This document shows, piece by piece, positions 1 through 8,743 of a stretch of 64,000 nt of DNA. The number at the start of each line of letters is the position of its first letter. Positions within the stretch are counted from its first letter, which is position 1. Position numbers and translations under genes: made by a program. A model generated the notes under the pieces. The model made no database searches. It was given only the letters and a program-made list of their open reading frames with translations, and was not told the origin of the DNA. Origin of the DNA: Bacteroidota bacterium (GTDB taxonomy: Bacteria > Bacteroidota > Bacteroidia > AKYH767-A > 2013-40CM-41-45); the NCBI GenBank assembly GCA_004295015.1, contig SHNE01000021.1, forward strand, positions 1 to 64,000, read 5' to 3'.

Positions 1-55
1 CATACTGCTGCAGTATGTTGACAATCTGTGTTTCGGTAAATCTTGATTTTTTCAT
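1..55 (-). CDS. IS3-family transposase OrfA, N-terminus only
   Basis: The reverse strand from base 55 reads MKKSRFTETQIVNILQQY before the window edge. This is the standard N-terminal opening of the small helix-turn-helix protein (OrfA/InsE type) of IS3-family insertion sequences, which binds the element's terminal inverted repeats and, fused by frameshift to the DDE integrase OrfB, performs transposition. Only 18 residues are visible, so subgroup and integrity of the element cannot be judged. The rest of the element must lie to the left of the window. Confidence 0.8.
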   Translation of the reverse strand, partial: MKKSRFTETQIVNILQQY

Positions 56-126
56 GGCTCATTAAATTTAGAGATTTGTTTTAAATTTCCCTACTTTTAA
101 TTGGCCGAATTTTGGGGGAGCTTACA
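1..126 (-). mobile_element. End of an IS3-family insertion sequence
   Basis: The OrfA start lies at base 55, so the element's transposase-proximal end should fall a few tens of bases to the right. On the reverse strand the segment from 126 inward begins TGTAAGCTCCCCCAAAATTC, which resembles IS3-type terminal repeats (TG start, run of C, then AAAA). I therefore place the boundary near 126. This is inference: the other end, the matching inverted repeat and the target duplication are outside the window. Confidence 0.5.
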
Positions 127-398
127 GAGTCAATAGTTTTGAATAGTTGGTTCCCAATAGTGTCCCACTGGATAGTGCTTGTTTGTCCTCCAATAAAACT
201 CTGGCTTGCAGCATCCCATGTTTTTATAGTTGTGCTTACAATTTGATTGTCTACAATGCTATCAATCTCTAAAGAAATCCAAGTTACATTTGGGTGAGAT
301 TTGAAACTATGAAGTATAAGCCGTGTGGAATCACAAGATTGAGCGGAGGAAAAGTATGAACTAATGCAAGCTATGAAAAGAATTATTATATATTTCAT
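81..398 (-). CDS. Small secreted protein, probably N-terminal fragment cut by the IS element
   Basis: A 105-residue frame opens with a clear signal peptide (lysine, hydrophobic run IIILFIACISSYF, cleavage near SSAQ-SC). The mature part has a pattern (TWDAASQSF, QWDTIGNQL) like the WD/GN-type repeats of large Bacteroidota T9SS-exported proteins, but no sorting domain. If the IS end is at 126, the last 14 residues are read from the insertion sequence, which would make this the truncated start of a longer exported protein. The alternative is a genuine short secreted protein. The function is unknown. Confidence 0.55.
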   Translation of the reverse strand: MKYIIILFIACISSYFSSAQSCDSTRLILHSFKSHPNVTWISLEIDSIVDNQIVSTTIKTWDAASQSFIGGQTSTIQWDTIGNQLFKTIDSVSSPKIRPIKSREI

Positions 399-527
399 TT
401 GTAATTTTTATACAAGATACTATAATTCCATTTCCAGATGATGGGCAAGATCATTCCCTGCAAAATACTGTGAATTACACGGCAAATTGAGGAAAATTAA
501 TCCCTTGAAGATTTTTTTGGACAAGAT

Positions 528-2327
528 TTATTTATTCACAATAAATTTCCCTCTGTAAATGCCTGACTTATCCCTACAATCAACAAAATATACACCGGTG
601 ATAAGTCCCTCAAGTTTAATCTTAGAATCAATTGCAGAATGAAATTCTCCTGTCTGAACTATTCTTCCGGTGAGGTCAATAATTTTCCAGGTTGATTTTC
701 CGTCCCAGGGTTTATTGTTCAGAATATTCAAATAATCATTTGCCGGGTTTGGAAATATTTTGATATTATTTTTTGTACTTAGCTCATCCACCCCAATCAC
801 ACAATTCAAAAAGTTCAAACTTAAGGGAGTATTCTCATAGTACAAATAAGAAGGACAATGTAGATTATGCACTTTCACCTGATAGTCGCCGGAGCTTGTA
901 ACAAAAAGACTGTCATCAACTGCTGCAGGAATTTCATTTCCATTTATGTGCCATTGAAAAGTGAAATCGTTTCCTCCGGGTCGGTTAGGTTGCAGAACCA
1001 AGAGTACTGTGTCGCCCACACATAGACTGTCAATTCGGGTAGAAGTGCTAGAGCTGTCGACTCTGTAAATTACAAACCCGGAAGAAAAGTCACTAACATA
1101 TACTTCAGGAGACCTTTCTGTACAGTTGTTTAAAGTGGTCTGGACGCTATACACCTGGCCGGTTGCAGGAATTAGATACTGATTTGTTTCTCCCGGCAGA
1201 GGAATACCGGCCCCGTCCAGCCATTGGTAGGAATCAAATGCCTGCGTCCAGAGTGTGTCATTTGAATTGGGACAAAGAATTAAACTATCGGGAAGAATTC
1301 GAGGGTCATGAGTACAAAAGGTGACAGTCTTTTGCATTATGGAATCGTTAAGGATGCCTAAATCACAATTACTTGCTGTTAAGGTGATCGTGTAAGTTCC
1401 AATTGAACTGTAACTATGTGCGGGTTGAAAAGTGGTGGACGTTGTGCCGTCGCCCCAGTCCCACAAATAAAAATCTGAATTTAGTGAACGGTTTGAAATG
1501 ATGACTTCATTTATACCTGTGCCAATAGTATAGGAGAAGTCGGCCAAAGGTTGATGATTTGAAAAATCCCAATTAGTCAAACTGTCATAAACAATTAATT
1601 TTGCAGTCTGACGAATGATGGCAGCTTCTGTTGAGTCAATGCCCGGATTAAATGTACTTTGAGTTGGATCTTTTCTGAATATAACAGAATAAAAACAAGC
1701 AGCTGCGGCATAGGATCCTGCCAATGATGGATGACTGCCATCAGTCCAGTATAATTCTATGGCCGGATAGTTCTGTCTGATATAGCGCCATAGATAACCC
1801 ACCGGAGAAACTTCTGCGTTGTTCTGAGATGCCATTTCGAGGTAACGTAAATAGAGGAGACTATCCATTCCCTCATAAGTACATACCGGAGGCCAGACCG
1901 GGCAATTGGAAGCATCGCCATTTTTTCTACCCCAGGTCATGTAAAACATTTTGCGGGCACATGGATTGTATTCTACTATAAGCGCACTAAGATTTTGTGG
2001 TCCCGCACTCAAATAATCCTGAAAGGAAGGTAGCTGACTTTGTTCCTGCATCACCACATAATCCCAGCCGCCACTCATTATTTTGCCGGTTGAAGTCAGA
2101 TTCGTAAAATGTTGATCTAATGTATATCCACCGGGAGTACTCTCATCGAATAGTAAAGAATCATTCACAGAGTTTGCATAGTCAGACAGAAGTTGCGGCA
2201 AATTATTTGAATGGGTATAACTGTTCCCAAGAAAGAGCACCTTTCTTTCTAAGGCTTTTAAAGTGCTTAAATGAAAAAGAAATAGAAAGATAACAAGGAA
2301 AGGGGGAGGCTTTGGATTGAATGTCAT
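528..2327 (-). CDS. T9SS-exported SGNH-hydrolase-like protein with PKD domain
   Basis: I take the ATG at 2327 (about 599 residues) because the longer frame adds 15 residues before the signal peptide, whose hydrophobic stretch is PFLVIFLFLFHL. The first third looks like an SGNH/GDSL-type esterase: GNSYT at residues 34-38 supplies the block I serine (S36), VVMQEQSQ is a block III-like segment, and DGSHPS carries the block V Asp/His pair (D196, H199). This resembles the DUF4886 group. A PKD-type beta domain (WDWGDGTTSTTFQPAHSY) follows, then Ig-like segments, and the C-terminus (IFPNPANDYLNI, ITGVYFV) is a T9SS type A sorting domain. The likely role is a surface or secreted ester hydrolase; the substrate is unknown. 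Confidence 0.75.
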   Translation of the reverse strand: MTFNPKPPPFLVIFLFLFHLSTLKALERKVLFLGNSYTHSNNLPQLLSDYANSVNDSLLFDESTPGGYTLDQHFTNLTSTGKIMSGGWDYVVMQEQSQLPSFQDYLSAGPQNLSALIVEYNPCARKMFYMTWGRKNGDASNCPVWPPVCTYEGMDSLLYLRYLEMASQNNAEVSPVGYLWRYIRQNYPAIELYWTDGSHPSLAGSYAAAACFYSVIFRKDPTQSTFNPGIDSTEAAIIRQTAKLIVYDSLTNWDFSNHQPLADFSYTIGTGINEVIISNRSLNSDFYLWDWGDGTTSTTFQPAHSYSSIGTYTITLTASNCDLGILNDSIMQKTVTFCTHDPRILPDSLILCPNSNDTLWTQAFDSYQWLDGAGIPLPGETNQYLIPATGQVYSVQTTLNNCTERSPEVYVSDFSSGFVIYRVDSSSTSTRIDSLCVGDTVLLVLQPNRPGGNDFTFQWHINGNEIPAAVDDSLFVTSSGDYQVKVHNLHCPSYLYYENTPLSLNFLNCVIGVDELSTKNNIKIFPNPANDYLNILNNKPWDGKSTWKIIDLTGRIVQTGEFHSAIDSKIKLEGLITGVYFVDCRDKSGIYRGKFIVNK

Positions 2328-2389
2328 TCGATAAATACGGTGTGTGAATTTCGACAAAAAGTACAATTTCAAGTAAAGAGTAATTTACT

Positions 2390-2397
2390 CAAATATA
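2390..2397 (-). promoter_or_regulatory. Possible -7 box upstream of the SGNH-hydrolase gene
   Basis: On the reverse strand bases 2397-2390 read TATATTTG, an exact match to the Bacteroidota -7 consensus TAnnTTTG, about 63 bases before the ATG at 2327. I find no good TTTG element at the expected -33 distance. A perfect 13-base palindrome (GAGTAATTTACTC, 2378-2390) sits at the expected transcription start. Confidence 0.35.
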
Positions 2398-2494
2398 AGT
2401 TTAAAGAGTTAAATATCATTAAGAGACTTGTTAATTATTTGAAAAAGATGTTGAATAGGCTGATTTTGCTATTCTATTTCCATGGTATATTAGT

Positions 2495-2502
2495 TACCTT
2501 TG
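2495..2502 (+). promoter_or_regulatory. Possible -7 box for the beta-helix gene
   Basis: TACCTTTG at 2495-2502 matches the Bacteroidota -7 consensus TAnnTTTG and is followed 40 bases later by the ATG at 2542. The nearest upstream TTTG (2465-2468) is 26 bases away, longer than the usual 19-21, so the -33 element is doubtful. Confidence 0.4.
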
Positions 2503-2541
2503 CTGGATATCATTCATTTTATCATTAAATAAATTATCAAG

Positions 2542-4266
2542 ATGAAAGTAAAATTACACTTTATTATTTGCCTCGCAGGGATTTTCATGTTCTCGTTTAA
2601 TTCAGGAATAAAAGCTCAAGCCCTGGCCGGTAATTATACCATTAACTCAGCGATAGCTACGGGTGGTACAAATTTTCAAAGCTTCAATGATTTTGCAAGC
2701 AGTATTAATTCCAATGGAGTATCTGCCAATGTGATTGCCACTGTTGAGCCGGGCTCCGGGCCCTATCAGGAGAGTGTAATCTTTAGTAATATAACCGGTA
2801 CAAGTTCCGGAGCCACGATTACACTTGAAGGCAGTGGTGAAACCATCACAGCACTTACCACTACAACTGACAGGCATGTTGTTCGCTTAACGGATTGTAG
2901 CTTCTTTACCATTAATAATTTGTATGTAACCCGTGATCCGGCTTCTACCGGAGGATTTTATGGTATACATATTTTTAATACAGGGTACGATATCACCATA
3001 AGTAATTGCAATATCGATATAGGAACGTCAAACAGTACTTTGCACGGCTCCATCGTTGCATCGGGATCTGAAACAAGTATTTTGACCACCGGAGATTTTC
3101 ACAGACTTACTATCACCGGAAACACAACACGCGGTGGTGGATATGGAGTTAGCGTTTTTGGATTAATCAGCAATCTTGCATCTGATATATTAATCGAAGA
3201 TAATGACATCATGGATTTTCATGATAATGGAGTTTACCTCCGTGAAACAAATGGAGCATTGATTAATGGAAATCGATTTGATAAGAATACGGGTAATACC
3301 ACAGGAATAAATGCAATTCAAATTGCTCAGGCCGCCAATATTAATACAACCATCAGCAATAATTTTATTAAAATTTCCCAAACTACTAATGGCACAATGA
3401 CCATTCGTGGAATTTATTTATTCAATGGCACCGGTCATAAAGTATTCAACAATGTGATTCATGATGTTAACCTTGTTACCGGAAATTTTGTAGGAATAGA
3501 AGTCAGAACCGGCGCAACTTCTCCGAAGATTTATTTTAATACTATTTCATTGGATAATCCGAATGCTACAAGCGGAAATCTCTATGGAATTAAAGAAGAG
3601 CTGAGCAATACAAATTCTGAGATTCGAAATAATATGATCAGCATTTCCCAATCAAGTTCCGGAATAAAAGCTGCATTGGTTTTAGGTGCTACTGCTACTT
3701 TAGGCAGTGCATTTAATTCTGATTATAATAATATGTATGTCCCCGGCGGAAACATCGCAATGAAGTCGAGCTCTAGTCCAACTTTCTATCCTACTATTAC
3801 TGATTGGCAAAATGCAAGCACGCAGGACATGAACAGTTCAATCTTAGATCCGGCATTTGTTTCTATGACAGATCCTACGCCAACGAATCTCTCGCTCGAC
3901 AATACAGGTATAACCATTGCGGGATACGATGTTGACGTTCTGGGAAACCTGAGAAATATGCCTCCTGATATAGGTGCTATTGAATTTATTGGAACGGGTA
4001 TCAATAAGATTTCTGGTATTTCAAGTCTTGATGTGTACCCTAATCCGGTGAAAAATTATTTAACGGTCAAAATGCATCCGTTCAATTCAAATGTGATAAA
4101 GATTAGCATTTACTCACAGGATGGAAAGCTTTTACAGGCCTCCAATGAGAACATCAGCGCAACAAGTGAAATAATAATCAATACCGAATCGTTTAGTCAG
4201 GGATTATATTTCATCAAAGCTATTTCGGAAGCTGAATTATTTCAAGGCAGTTTCGTAAAGTTTTAG
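2542..4266 (+). CDS. T9SS-exported parallel beta-helix protein
   Basis: This 574-residue secreted protein starts with a signal peptide (FIICLAGIFMFSF, cleavage near IKAQA). The body is made of short repeating strands with N-rich turns (ISNCNIDIG, LIEDNDIMDFHDNGVYLRE, ISNNFIKI, IRNNMISIS), the pattern of right-handed parallel beta-helix (PbH1/NosD-like) folds seen in pectate lyases and in adhesins. No catalytic motif is recognisable. The last 80 residues (LDVYPNPVKNYLTV, SQGLYFIKA) form a T9SS type A sorting domain. The likely role is a cell-surface or secreted carbohydrate-interacting protein; whether it is an enzyme cannot be told. A strong hairpin terminator follows directly. Confidence 0.75.
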   Translation: MKVKLHFIICLAGIFMFSFNSGIKAQALAGNYTINSAIATGGTNFQSFNDFASSINSNGVSANVIATVEPGSGPYQESVIFSNITGTSSGATITLEGSGETITALTTTTDRHVVRLTDCSFFTINNLYVTRDPASTGGFYGIHIFNTGYDITISNCNIDIGTSNSTLHGSIVASGSETSILTTGDFHRLTITGNTTRGGGYGVSVFGLISNLASDILIEDNDIMDFHDNGVYLRETNGALINGNRFDKNTGNTTGINAIQIAQAANINTTISNNFIKISQTTNGTMTIRGIYLFNGTGHKVFNNVIHDVNLVTGNFVGIEVRTGATSPKIYFNTISLDNPNATSGNLYGIKEELSNTNSEIRNNMISISQSSSGIKAALVLGATATLGSAFNSDYNNMYVPGGNIAMKSSSSPTFYPTITDWQNASTQDMNSSILDPAFVSMTDPTPTNLSLDNTGITIAGYDVDVLGNLRNMPPDIGAIEFIGTGINKISGISSLDVYPNPVKNYLTVKMHPFNSNVIKISIYSQDGKLLQASNENISATSEIIINTESFSQGLYFIKAISEAELFQGSFVKF

Positions 4267-4286
4267 AATCAAATTATTTCAAAGAA

Positions 4287-4317
4287 AATGCGCAGGTATA
4301 CCATGCGCATTTTTTTT
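4287..4317 (+). terminator. Intrinsic terminator after the beta-helix gene
   Basis: The arms AATGCGC (4287-4293) and GCGCATT (4305-4311) enclose an 11-base loop and are followed by a T-run to 4317. It lies 21 bases past the stop at 4266. The reverse strand also has a short T-run, so it may serve the convergent gene ending at 4343 as well. Confidence 0.8.
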
Positions 4318-4342
4318 GATTGAAAAATTAGGTGGTAAAGAT

Positions 4343-4936
4343 TTATATCCGGTAACCCAGACATAATAAAATTCTTAAATCAAGCTGAGCGGATTTTTCC
4401 TGTGGATAAAGATTTTTGTATTCCTTAACAGTCATAGCATAAGGCATGGCATATCCAATATAAGTGGCAATGTCCATTTCAATCTTCTTGGCAAGCAATG
4501 CACGGATGCCTCCCAATACTCCACATTTAGCGAAGTATTGATTGTAATTGGGGTATTGAGGTGTATAAGCCGTTTTGTTTATTTTGGTATTTGAGAATTC
4601 TAGAAAGGAATAGATGCCGAGATGAAAAAAAGCCTGTTCGTTCATTTCCAGATACCATCGAATTTCCGCTCCGGGTTCCAGCATTTGATTCCTGTAATTA
4701 TTCTTACCGGTATTTTCAAAATTTAAATTGAGTAAAATGCTATGGCAGGTATTGAAACAAAATTCTGCAGAAAGTCCAAGGTCAACTTTATTTTTTTCCA
4801 GTACGGTGTTCATTAGTGTAAGAATATCTGTTCTTAGAATTACTGCGGCTTTTGCACCTTTTTCATAACCGTAGTGTCGATGGTTTTGGGAGAAGGCCAG
4901 TAGAGGAGAAAAGATTAAAATCAGCAAAATGCGCAT
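4343..4936 (-). CDS. Predicted outer-membrane beta-barrel protein, unknown function
   Basis: The 197-residue product has an N-terminal signal peptide (LLILIFSPLLAFS, cleavage before QNH). The remainder alternates polar and hydrophobic residues in strands (GLSAEFCFNT, ILLNLNFENT, GAEIRWYLE, FFHLGIYSFLEF, MDIATYIGYAM, LDLRILLCLGYRI) and ends in an aromatic/hydrophobic strand, as small outer-membrane barrels do. It resembles the DUF3575-type family in architecture, though I see no decisive motif. It is transcribed alone, convergent with the upstream beta-helix gene and divergent from the polysaccharide cluster. The call rests on overall pattern only. Confidence 0.5.
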   Translation of the reverse strand: MRILLILIFSPLLAFSQNHRHYGYEKGAKAAVILRTDILTLMNTVLEKNKVDLGLSAEFCFNTCHSILLNLNFENTGKNNYRNQMLEPGAEIRWYLEMNEQAFFHLGIYSFLEFSNTKINKTAYTPQYPNYNQYFAKCGVLGGIRALLAKKIEMDIATYIGYAMPYAMTVKEYKNLYPQEKSAQLDLRILLCLGYRI

Positions 4937-5171
4937 TGATGAATTTTTTGATTCAACGATTGTTGAGTTTATTTATTGTCACTATAAAGAATTTTCGTTG
5001 TTTGAACTTCGTATTTATTCCTTTACAATGTAAATTTGAAATTTAATTTTGGTATAGAAGTCGAATTATTATTTTCATTAATGAAAAACACAGCCTTAAT
5101 ACAGTTTTTTGGGATGCCCTATTTATCCTGGGAGTTTCAATTTAATTGAATAAATATTGCTGAGTTTAGTT

Positions 5172-5202
5172 TCTGCTTTCCTCTGAATCCTTTGTATATT
5201 TG
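5172..5202 (+). promoter_or_regulatory. Likely promoter of the polysaccharide cluster
   Basis: TATATTTG (5195-5202) matches the -7 consensus TAnnTTTG exactly, and TCTG (5172-5175) lies 19 bases upstream as a 3-of-4 match to the -33 TTTG. The ATG of the first cluster gene is only 12 bases beyond the -7 box, so the transcript would carry a leader of only a few bases. Confidence 0.5.
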
Positions 5203-5213
5203 CTTCATAACAG

Positions 5214-6278
5214 ATGCCGGTGTCCTATCTTTTATTTTCCTTTCTGACTTCATTGCTTGTTGCAGTGATTTCTATACCATCGATCATTGGCATCGCTCAA
5301 AAGTTAGATTTGTATGATAAGCCCGGAGAAAGAAAATTGCACATTTCTAAAGTGCCGCTCCTTGGAGGACTGGCGATCTTTGCGGCTACGCTAATTGCAT
5401 TCAGTATTTGGGCTTCACCCTATTTTGAGCAGAATCATTTGTTTATTCTGGCTTCTCTTTTTATTTTGTTTTTTATGGGTTTGAGGGATGATATCATTCC
5501 AATAAGACCTGCCTATAAATTAATCGGGCAGATTTTAGCTGCTTATCTTGTCATCCATTTTTGTGACTTACGATTTAGTGGTTTGCATGGATTTTTTGGA
5601 ATCCATACAGTGAGCCATTCGGTAGGGGCAATGATGACGACGATAATTATTTTATTTCTTATTAATGCTTTCAATCTGATTGATGGATCTGACGGACTTG
5701 CTGCCGGTTTAGGGTTTATAGCTTCTGTTAGTTTCGGAATTTTGTTTTTCCTGTATCAGGATTTTTTTATGGCCGTGCTTTCTTTCACCCTGGCCGGTGC
5801 CTTGTTGGGTTTTCTTTTCTTTAATTTTCACCCTGCCAGAATTTTCATGGGCGATACTGGATCTATGACAGTAGGATTTATTATTTCTATTCTGACAATT
5901 CGTTTTGTGGAACTCAATAAATCAGCTTCTGGTCTGGAATTGTTTAACCACCGTTCAGCGCCAGTTGCCGTATTGGCCATTCTTATCATTCCAGCTATCG
6001 ATGCTTTCAGAGTTTTTGTCTTGCGTCTTCTGAAAGGAAAATCTCCATTCAATGCTGATCGTTTGCATATCCATCACAAACTACTTGAACTGGGATTTAG
6101 TCAGGCACAGCTTGCACTTTTGCTTTATGCTATCAATGTACTTTTCATTGGCATGTCTTGGTTTTTTCGCTTTGAGAACCCTACCGTTTTATTTTATCTG
6201 TTCATATTCAGCGCTTTACTCTTAGCTCAATTACCCCAGATTATGCTGTATTGCCGTAAAAAGAAGCTGATTGTTTGA
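5214..6278 (+). CDS. wecA: Undecaprenyl-phosphate GlcNAc-1-phosphate transferase (WecA/TagO type)
   Basis: This polytopic membrane enzyme transfers a sugar-1-phosphate, probably GlcNAc-1-P, from its UDP donor to undecaprenyl phosphate, the first membrane step of polysaccharide assembly. The 354 residues carry the family motifs: D92-D93 after the fourth hydrophobic segment, NAFNLIDGSD (151-160), MGDTGS (212-217) and the HIHH cluster (285-288) that separates WecA/TagO from MraY. About ten hydrophobic segments are visible. It is the first gene of the cluster and is followed by wecB and wecC, so a ManNAc/ManNAcA-containing polymer is likely. The exact donor sugar is inferred from family and context. 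Confidence 0.85.
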   Translation: MPVSYLLFSFLTSLLVAVISIPSIIGIAQKLDLYDKPGERKLHISKVPLLGGLAIFAATLIAFSIWASPYFEQNHLFILASLFILFFMGLRDDIIPIRPAYKLIGQILAAYLVIHFCDLRFSGLHGFFGIHTVSHSVGAMMTTIIILFLINAFNLIDGSDGLAAGLGFIASVSFGILFFLYQDFFMAVLSFTLAGALLGFLFFNFHPARIFMGDTGSMTVGFIISILTIRFVELNKSASGLELFNHRSAPVAVLAILIIPAIDAFRVFVLRLLKGKSPFNADRLHIHHKLLELGFSQAQLALLLYAINVLFIGMSWFFRFENPTVLFYLFIFSALLLAQLPQIMLYCRKKKLIV

Positions 6279-6346
6279 AAGTGCAACCCAATTGATTCTT
6301 ATAGGTATAAGTAGGGCTAGGCATTTATCAGCACTTTAGACCACCC

Positions 6347-7483
6347 ATGGCTGTTCCCGGCTCAACATTACTCTTCATTTTCGGTACAAGACCGGAAGCC
6401 ATTAAATTGGCTCCCCTTATTCGTGAATTCCGGGAGCGGCCGGATGTCAAAGTTCTCGTTTGTGTTACCGCTCAACACAGGGAAATGTTGGATCAGGTGC
6501 TTTCCTTTTTTGAAATAACTCCGGACTATGACTTGAACATCATGACGAAGAATCAAACATTGTTCGATGTGACAGTAGTTGGATTGAAAGCGCTGGAAGA
6601 AGTTCTCACTCATTCAAAAGCTGATCTTGTTTTTGTACAAGGCGATACCACAACTTCTTTTATCGGAGCTTTGGCAGCATACTATAAAAAAATTAAAGTT
6701 GCTCACATAGAGGCCGGCTTACGCAGTGGCAATAAGTATTCTCCATTTCCTGAAGAAATGAATCGTGTACTTGCAAGTCATTTAGCCGACTTTCATTTTA
6801 CACCAACCAGGCAGTCTGTTGGGAATCTGGAAAGAGAAAATATTAAAGCACATTTATACAAAGTAGGAAACACGGTAATTGATGCCTTATTTCTTGGTCT
6901 CGATCTGATCAATAGACAGAACGAATCTGCTTTCACGAAATATTTCCCGGGTGTACAATTGCAGAAACGCATAGTACTCATCACCGGACATCGCCGAGAA
7001 AGTTTCGGAGGACCTTTTGAAGATATTTGTCATGCTATTCGTGATGTTGCTGAAAAATTTAAGGAGGTTGAATTTGTTTATCCCGTTCATCTCAATCCAA
7101 ATGTGCAGGAACCTGTAAACAGGATATTGATGGGTCTAACGAACGTTCATCTCATAGCTCCATTAGATTATCCGCCGTTTATATGGTTGATGAATAAAAG
7201 TTATGTGGTACTCACCGATAGTGGAGGCTTGCAGGAAGAAGCACCTGCACTAGGCAAACCGGTTCTCGTAATGAGAGAGGTCACAGAAAGAAAAGAGGGA
7301 ATTGATGCAGGTACCGCTAAGTTGGTCGGAACCGACAGAACAGTCATAGTAGAGGAATTAACAAGGTTGCTCTCTGATGAAGGTGCCTATCAGATTATGG
7401 CCAAGGCTGTAAATCCATACGGAGATGGTACTGCGTGCAAACAGATAGCTGATTTGGTGATGAAAATATTGCCAAAGGGATAA
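6347..7483 (+). CDS. wecB: UDP-N-acetylglucosamine 2-epimerase, non-hydrolysing
   Basis: The enzyme interconverts UDP-GlcNAc and UDP-ManNAc in the cytoplasm. The length (378 residues) is normal for the family. Diagnostic segments are FGTRPEAIK (12-20), QGDTTT near 98, HIEAGLRSG (120-128), PEEMNR (135-140), TGHRRESFG (213-221) and the nucleotide-binding DSGGLQEE (291-298). The gene lies 68 bases after the wecA-type transferase and 21 bases before the dehydrogenase that would oxidise its product, so the two form the standard route to UDP-ManNAcA. Confidence 0.93.
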   Translation: MAVPGSTLLFIFGTRPEAIKLAPLIREFRERPDVKVLVCVTAQHREMLDQVLSFFEITPDYDLNIMTKNQTLFDVTVVGLKALEEVLTHSKADLVFVQGDTTTSFIGALAAYYKKIKVAHIEAGLRSGNKYSPFPEEMNRVLASHLADFHFTPTRQSVGNLERENIKAHLYKVGNTVIDALFLGLDLINRQNESAFTKYFPGVQLQKRIVLITGHRRESFGGPFEDICHAIRDVAEKFKEVEFVYPVHLNPNVQEPVNRILMGLTNVHLIAPLDYPPFIWLMNKSYVVLTDSGGLQEEAPALGKPVLVMREVTERKEGIDAGTAKLVGTDRTVIVEELTRLLSDEGAYQIMAKAVNPYGDGTACKQIADLVMKILPKG

Positions 7484-7504
7484 AAGTATTAAATAAGAAT
7501 TACA

Positions 7505-8704
7505 ATGAATGTAACGATCATGGGTCTTGGCTATATCGGCCTTCCTACTGCTGCACTGATAGCGAGCAAGGGGATAAATGTTCATGGTGTGGATATTAAT
7601 AAGCAGGTTGTTGATACAATTAATCAGGGGAAGATTCATATCGTTGAACCTGATCTGGAAGGATTGGTACACTATGCAGTTCAGAAAAAATTTCTCAAAG
7701 CATCAGTAAAAGTTCAGGCTTCCGATGTTTTCCTCGTCGCCGTTCCGACACCATTCAAAGCCCAGCATATTCCTGACTTATCCTATGTCGAGAATGCTAC
7801 AAGAATGGTGATTCCAAAACTAAAGCCCGGTAATTTATTTATCATTGAATCCACGAGTCCTGTAGGTACTACAGAGAAGATGGCTAAGCTAATATTCAAA
7901 GAGCGTCCGGAGTTGAAAGATAAAATTTGGGTTGCTTACTGTCCGGAGCGTGTTCTTCCCGGTCACGTCATTTATGAGTTACAGCAGAATGATCGGGTCA
8001 TAGGAGGTATTGATGATGCTTCAACTGAAGCTGCAATAAATTTTTATACCAAATTTGTAAATGGAGATCTGCACCGCACAAATTCTCGAACTGCCGAAAT
8101 GTGTAAGCTCGTAGAGAACGCTTACAGGGATGTAAACATCGCTTTCGCCAATGAATTATCAATGATTTGTGATAAGGCTGATATTAATGTGAATGAATTG
8201 ATTGATTTAGCAAGCAAACATCCGCGTGTGAAAATATTGAATCCGGGTCCTGGTGTTGGTGGACATTGTATTGCCGTGGATCCATGGTTTATTGTTTCAG
8301 AATTCCCGGAAGATGCAAAGATTATTAAGCAGGCTCGCATTATTAATAAGTATAAACAAGAGTGGGTTTATAAGAAAGTAAAAACTGTCGCAAAGAAATT
8401 TCAAAAAGATAAAGGCAGGACGCCCACAATTGCCTGCATGGGACTAAGCTATAAACCGGATATTGATGATATGCGGGAATCGCCTGCTCTTGATATTTTC
8501 ACAGCATTGGCGAAGGAAAAGTTTAAGTTATTGGCTGTGGAACCTAATATCAGAAAAAATTCAACAGTAGCTACGACAGAAACATTGAAGGCCATACTTT
8601 CTGCAGACATTCTTGTGTTTCTTGTTGCTCACAAAGAGTTTCGCCTGCTCTCGATTCCATCTGACAAGATTGTGCTTGACTTTTGCGGCGTGACAAATCG
8701 CTGA
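7505..8704 (+). CDS. wecC: UDP-N-acetyl-D-mannosamine dehydrogenase
   Basis: This NAD-dependent four-electron dehydrogenase oxidises UDP-ManNAc to UDP-ManNAcA. The 399-residue protein shows the Rossmann loop GLGYIGLP (7-14), the central signature YCPERVLPG, and the active-site GPGVGGHCIAVDPWF with the catalytic cysteine at position 255. The C-terminal nucleotide-sugar domain holds CMGLSYKPDIDDMRESPA. Its position directly after wecB supports ManNAcA over other uronic acids; a UDP-GlcNAc or UDP-Glc substrate is less likely but not excluded by sequence alone. Confidence 0.9.
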   Translation: MNVTIMGLGYIGLPTAALIASKGINVHGVDINKQVVDTINQGKIHIVEPDLEGLVHYAVQKKFLKASVKVQASDVFLVAVPTPFKAQHIPDLSYVENATRMVIPKLKPGNLFIIESTSPVGTTEKMAKLIFKERPELKDKIWVAYCPERVLPGHVIYELQQNDRVIGGIDDASTEAAINFYTKFVNGDLHRTNSRTAEMCKLVENAYRDVNIAFANELSMICDKADINVNELIDLASKHPRVKILNPGPGVGGHCIAVDPWFIVSEFPEDAKIIKQARIINKYKQEWVYKKVKTVAKKFQKDKGRTPTIACMGLSYKPDIDDMRESPALDIFTALAKEKFKLLAVEPNIRKNSTVATTETLKAILSADILVFLVAHKEFRLLSIPSDKIVLDFCGVTNR

Positions 8705-8743
8705 TAAATTTCTCAGGATTGTTTATTTCGAATTACAAAATTA

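Noticed and set aside
2340-2528. 62-codon plus-strand frame between the two T9SS genes
   Set aside because: It overlaps the predicted -7 boxes and a palindrome, is lysine/leucine-rich from AT-rich DNA and resembles no protein.
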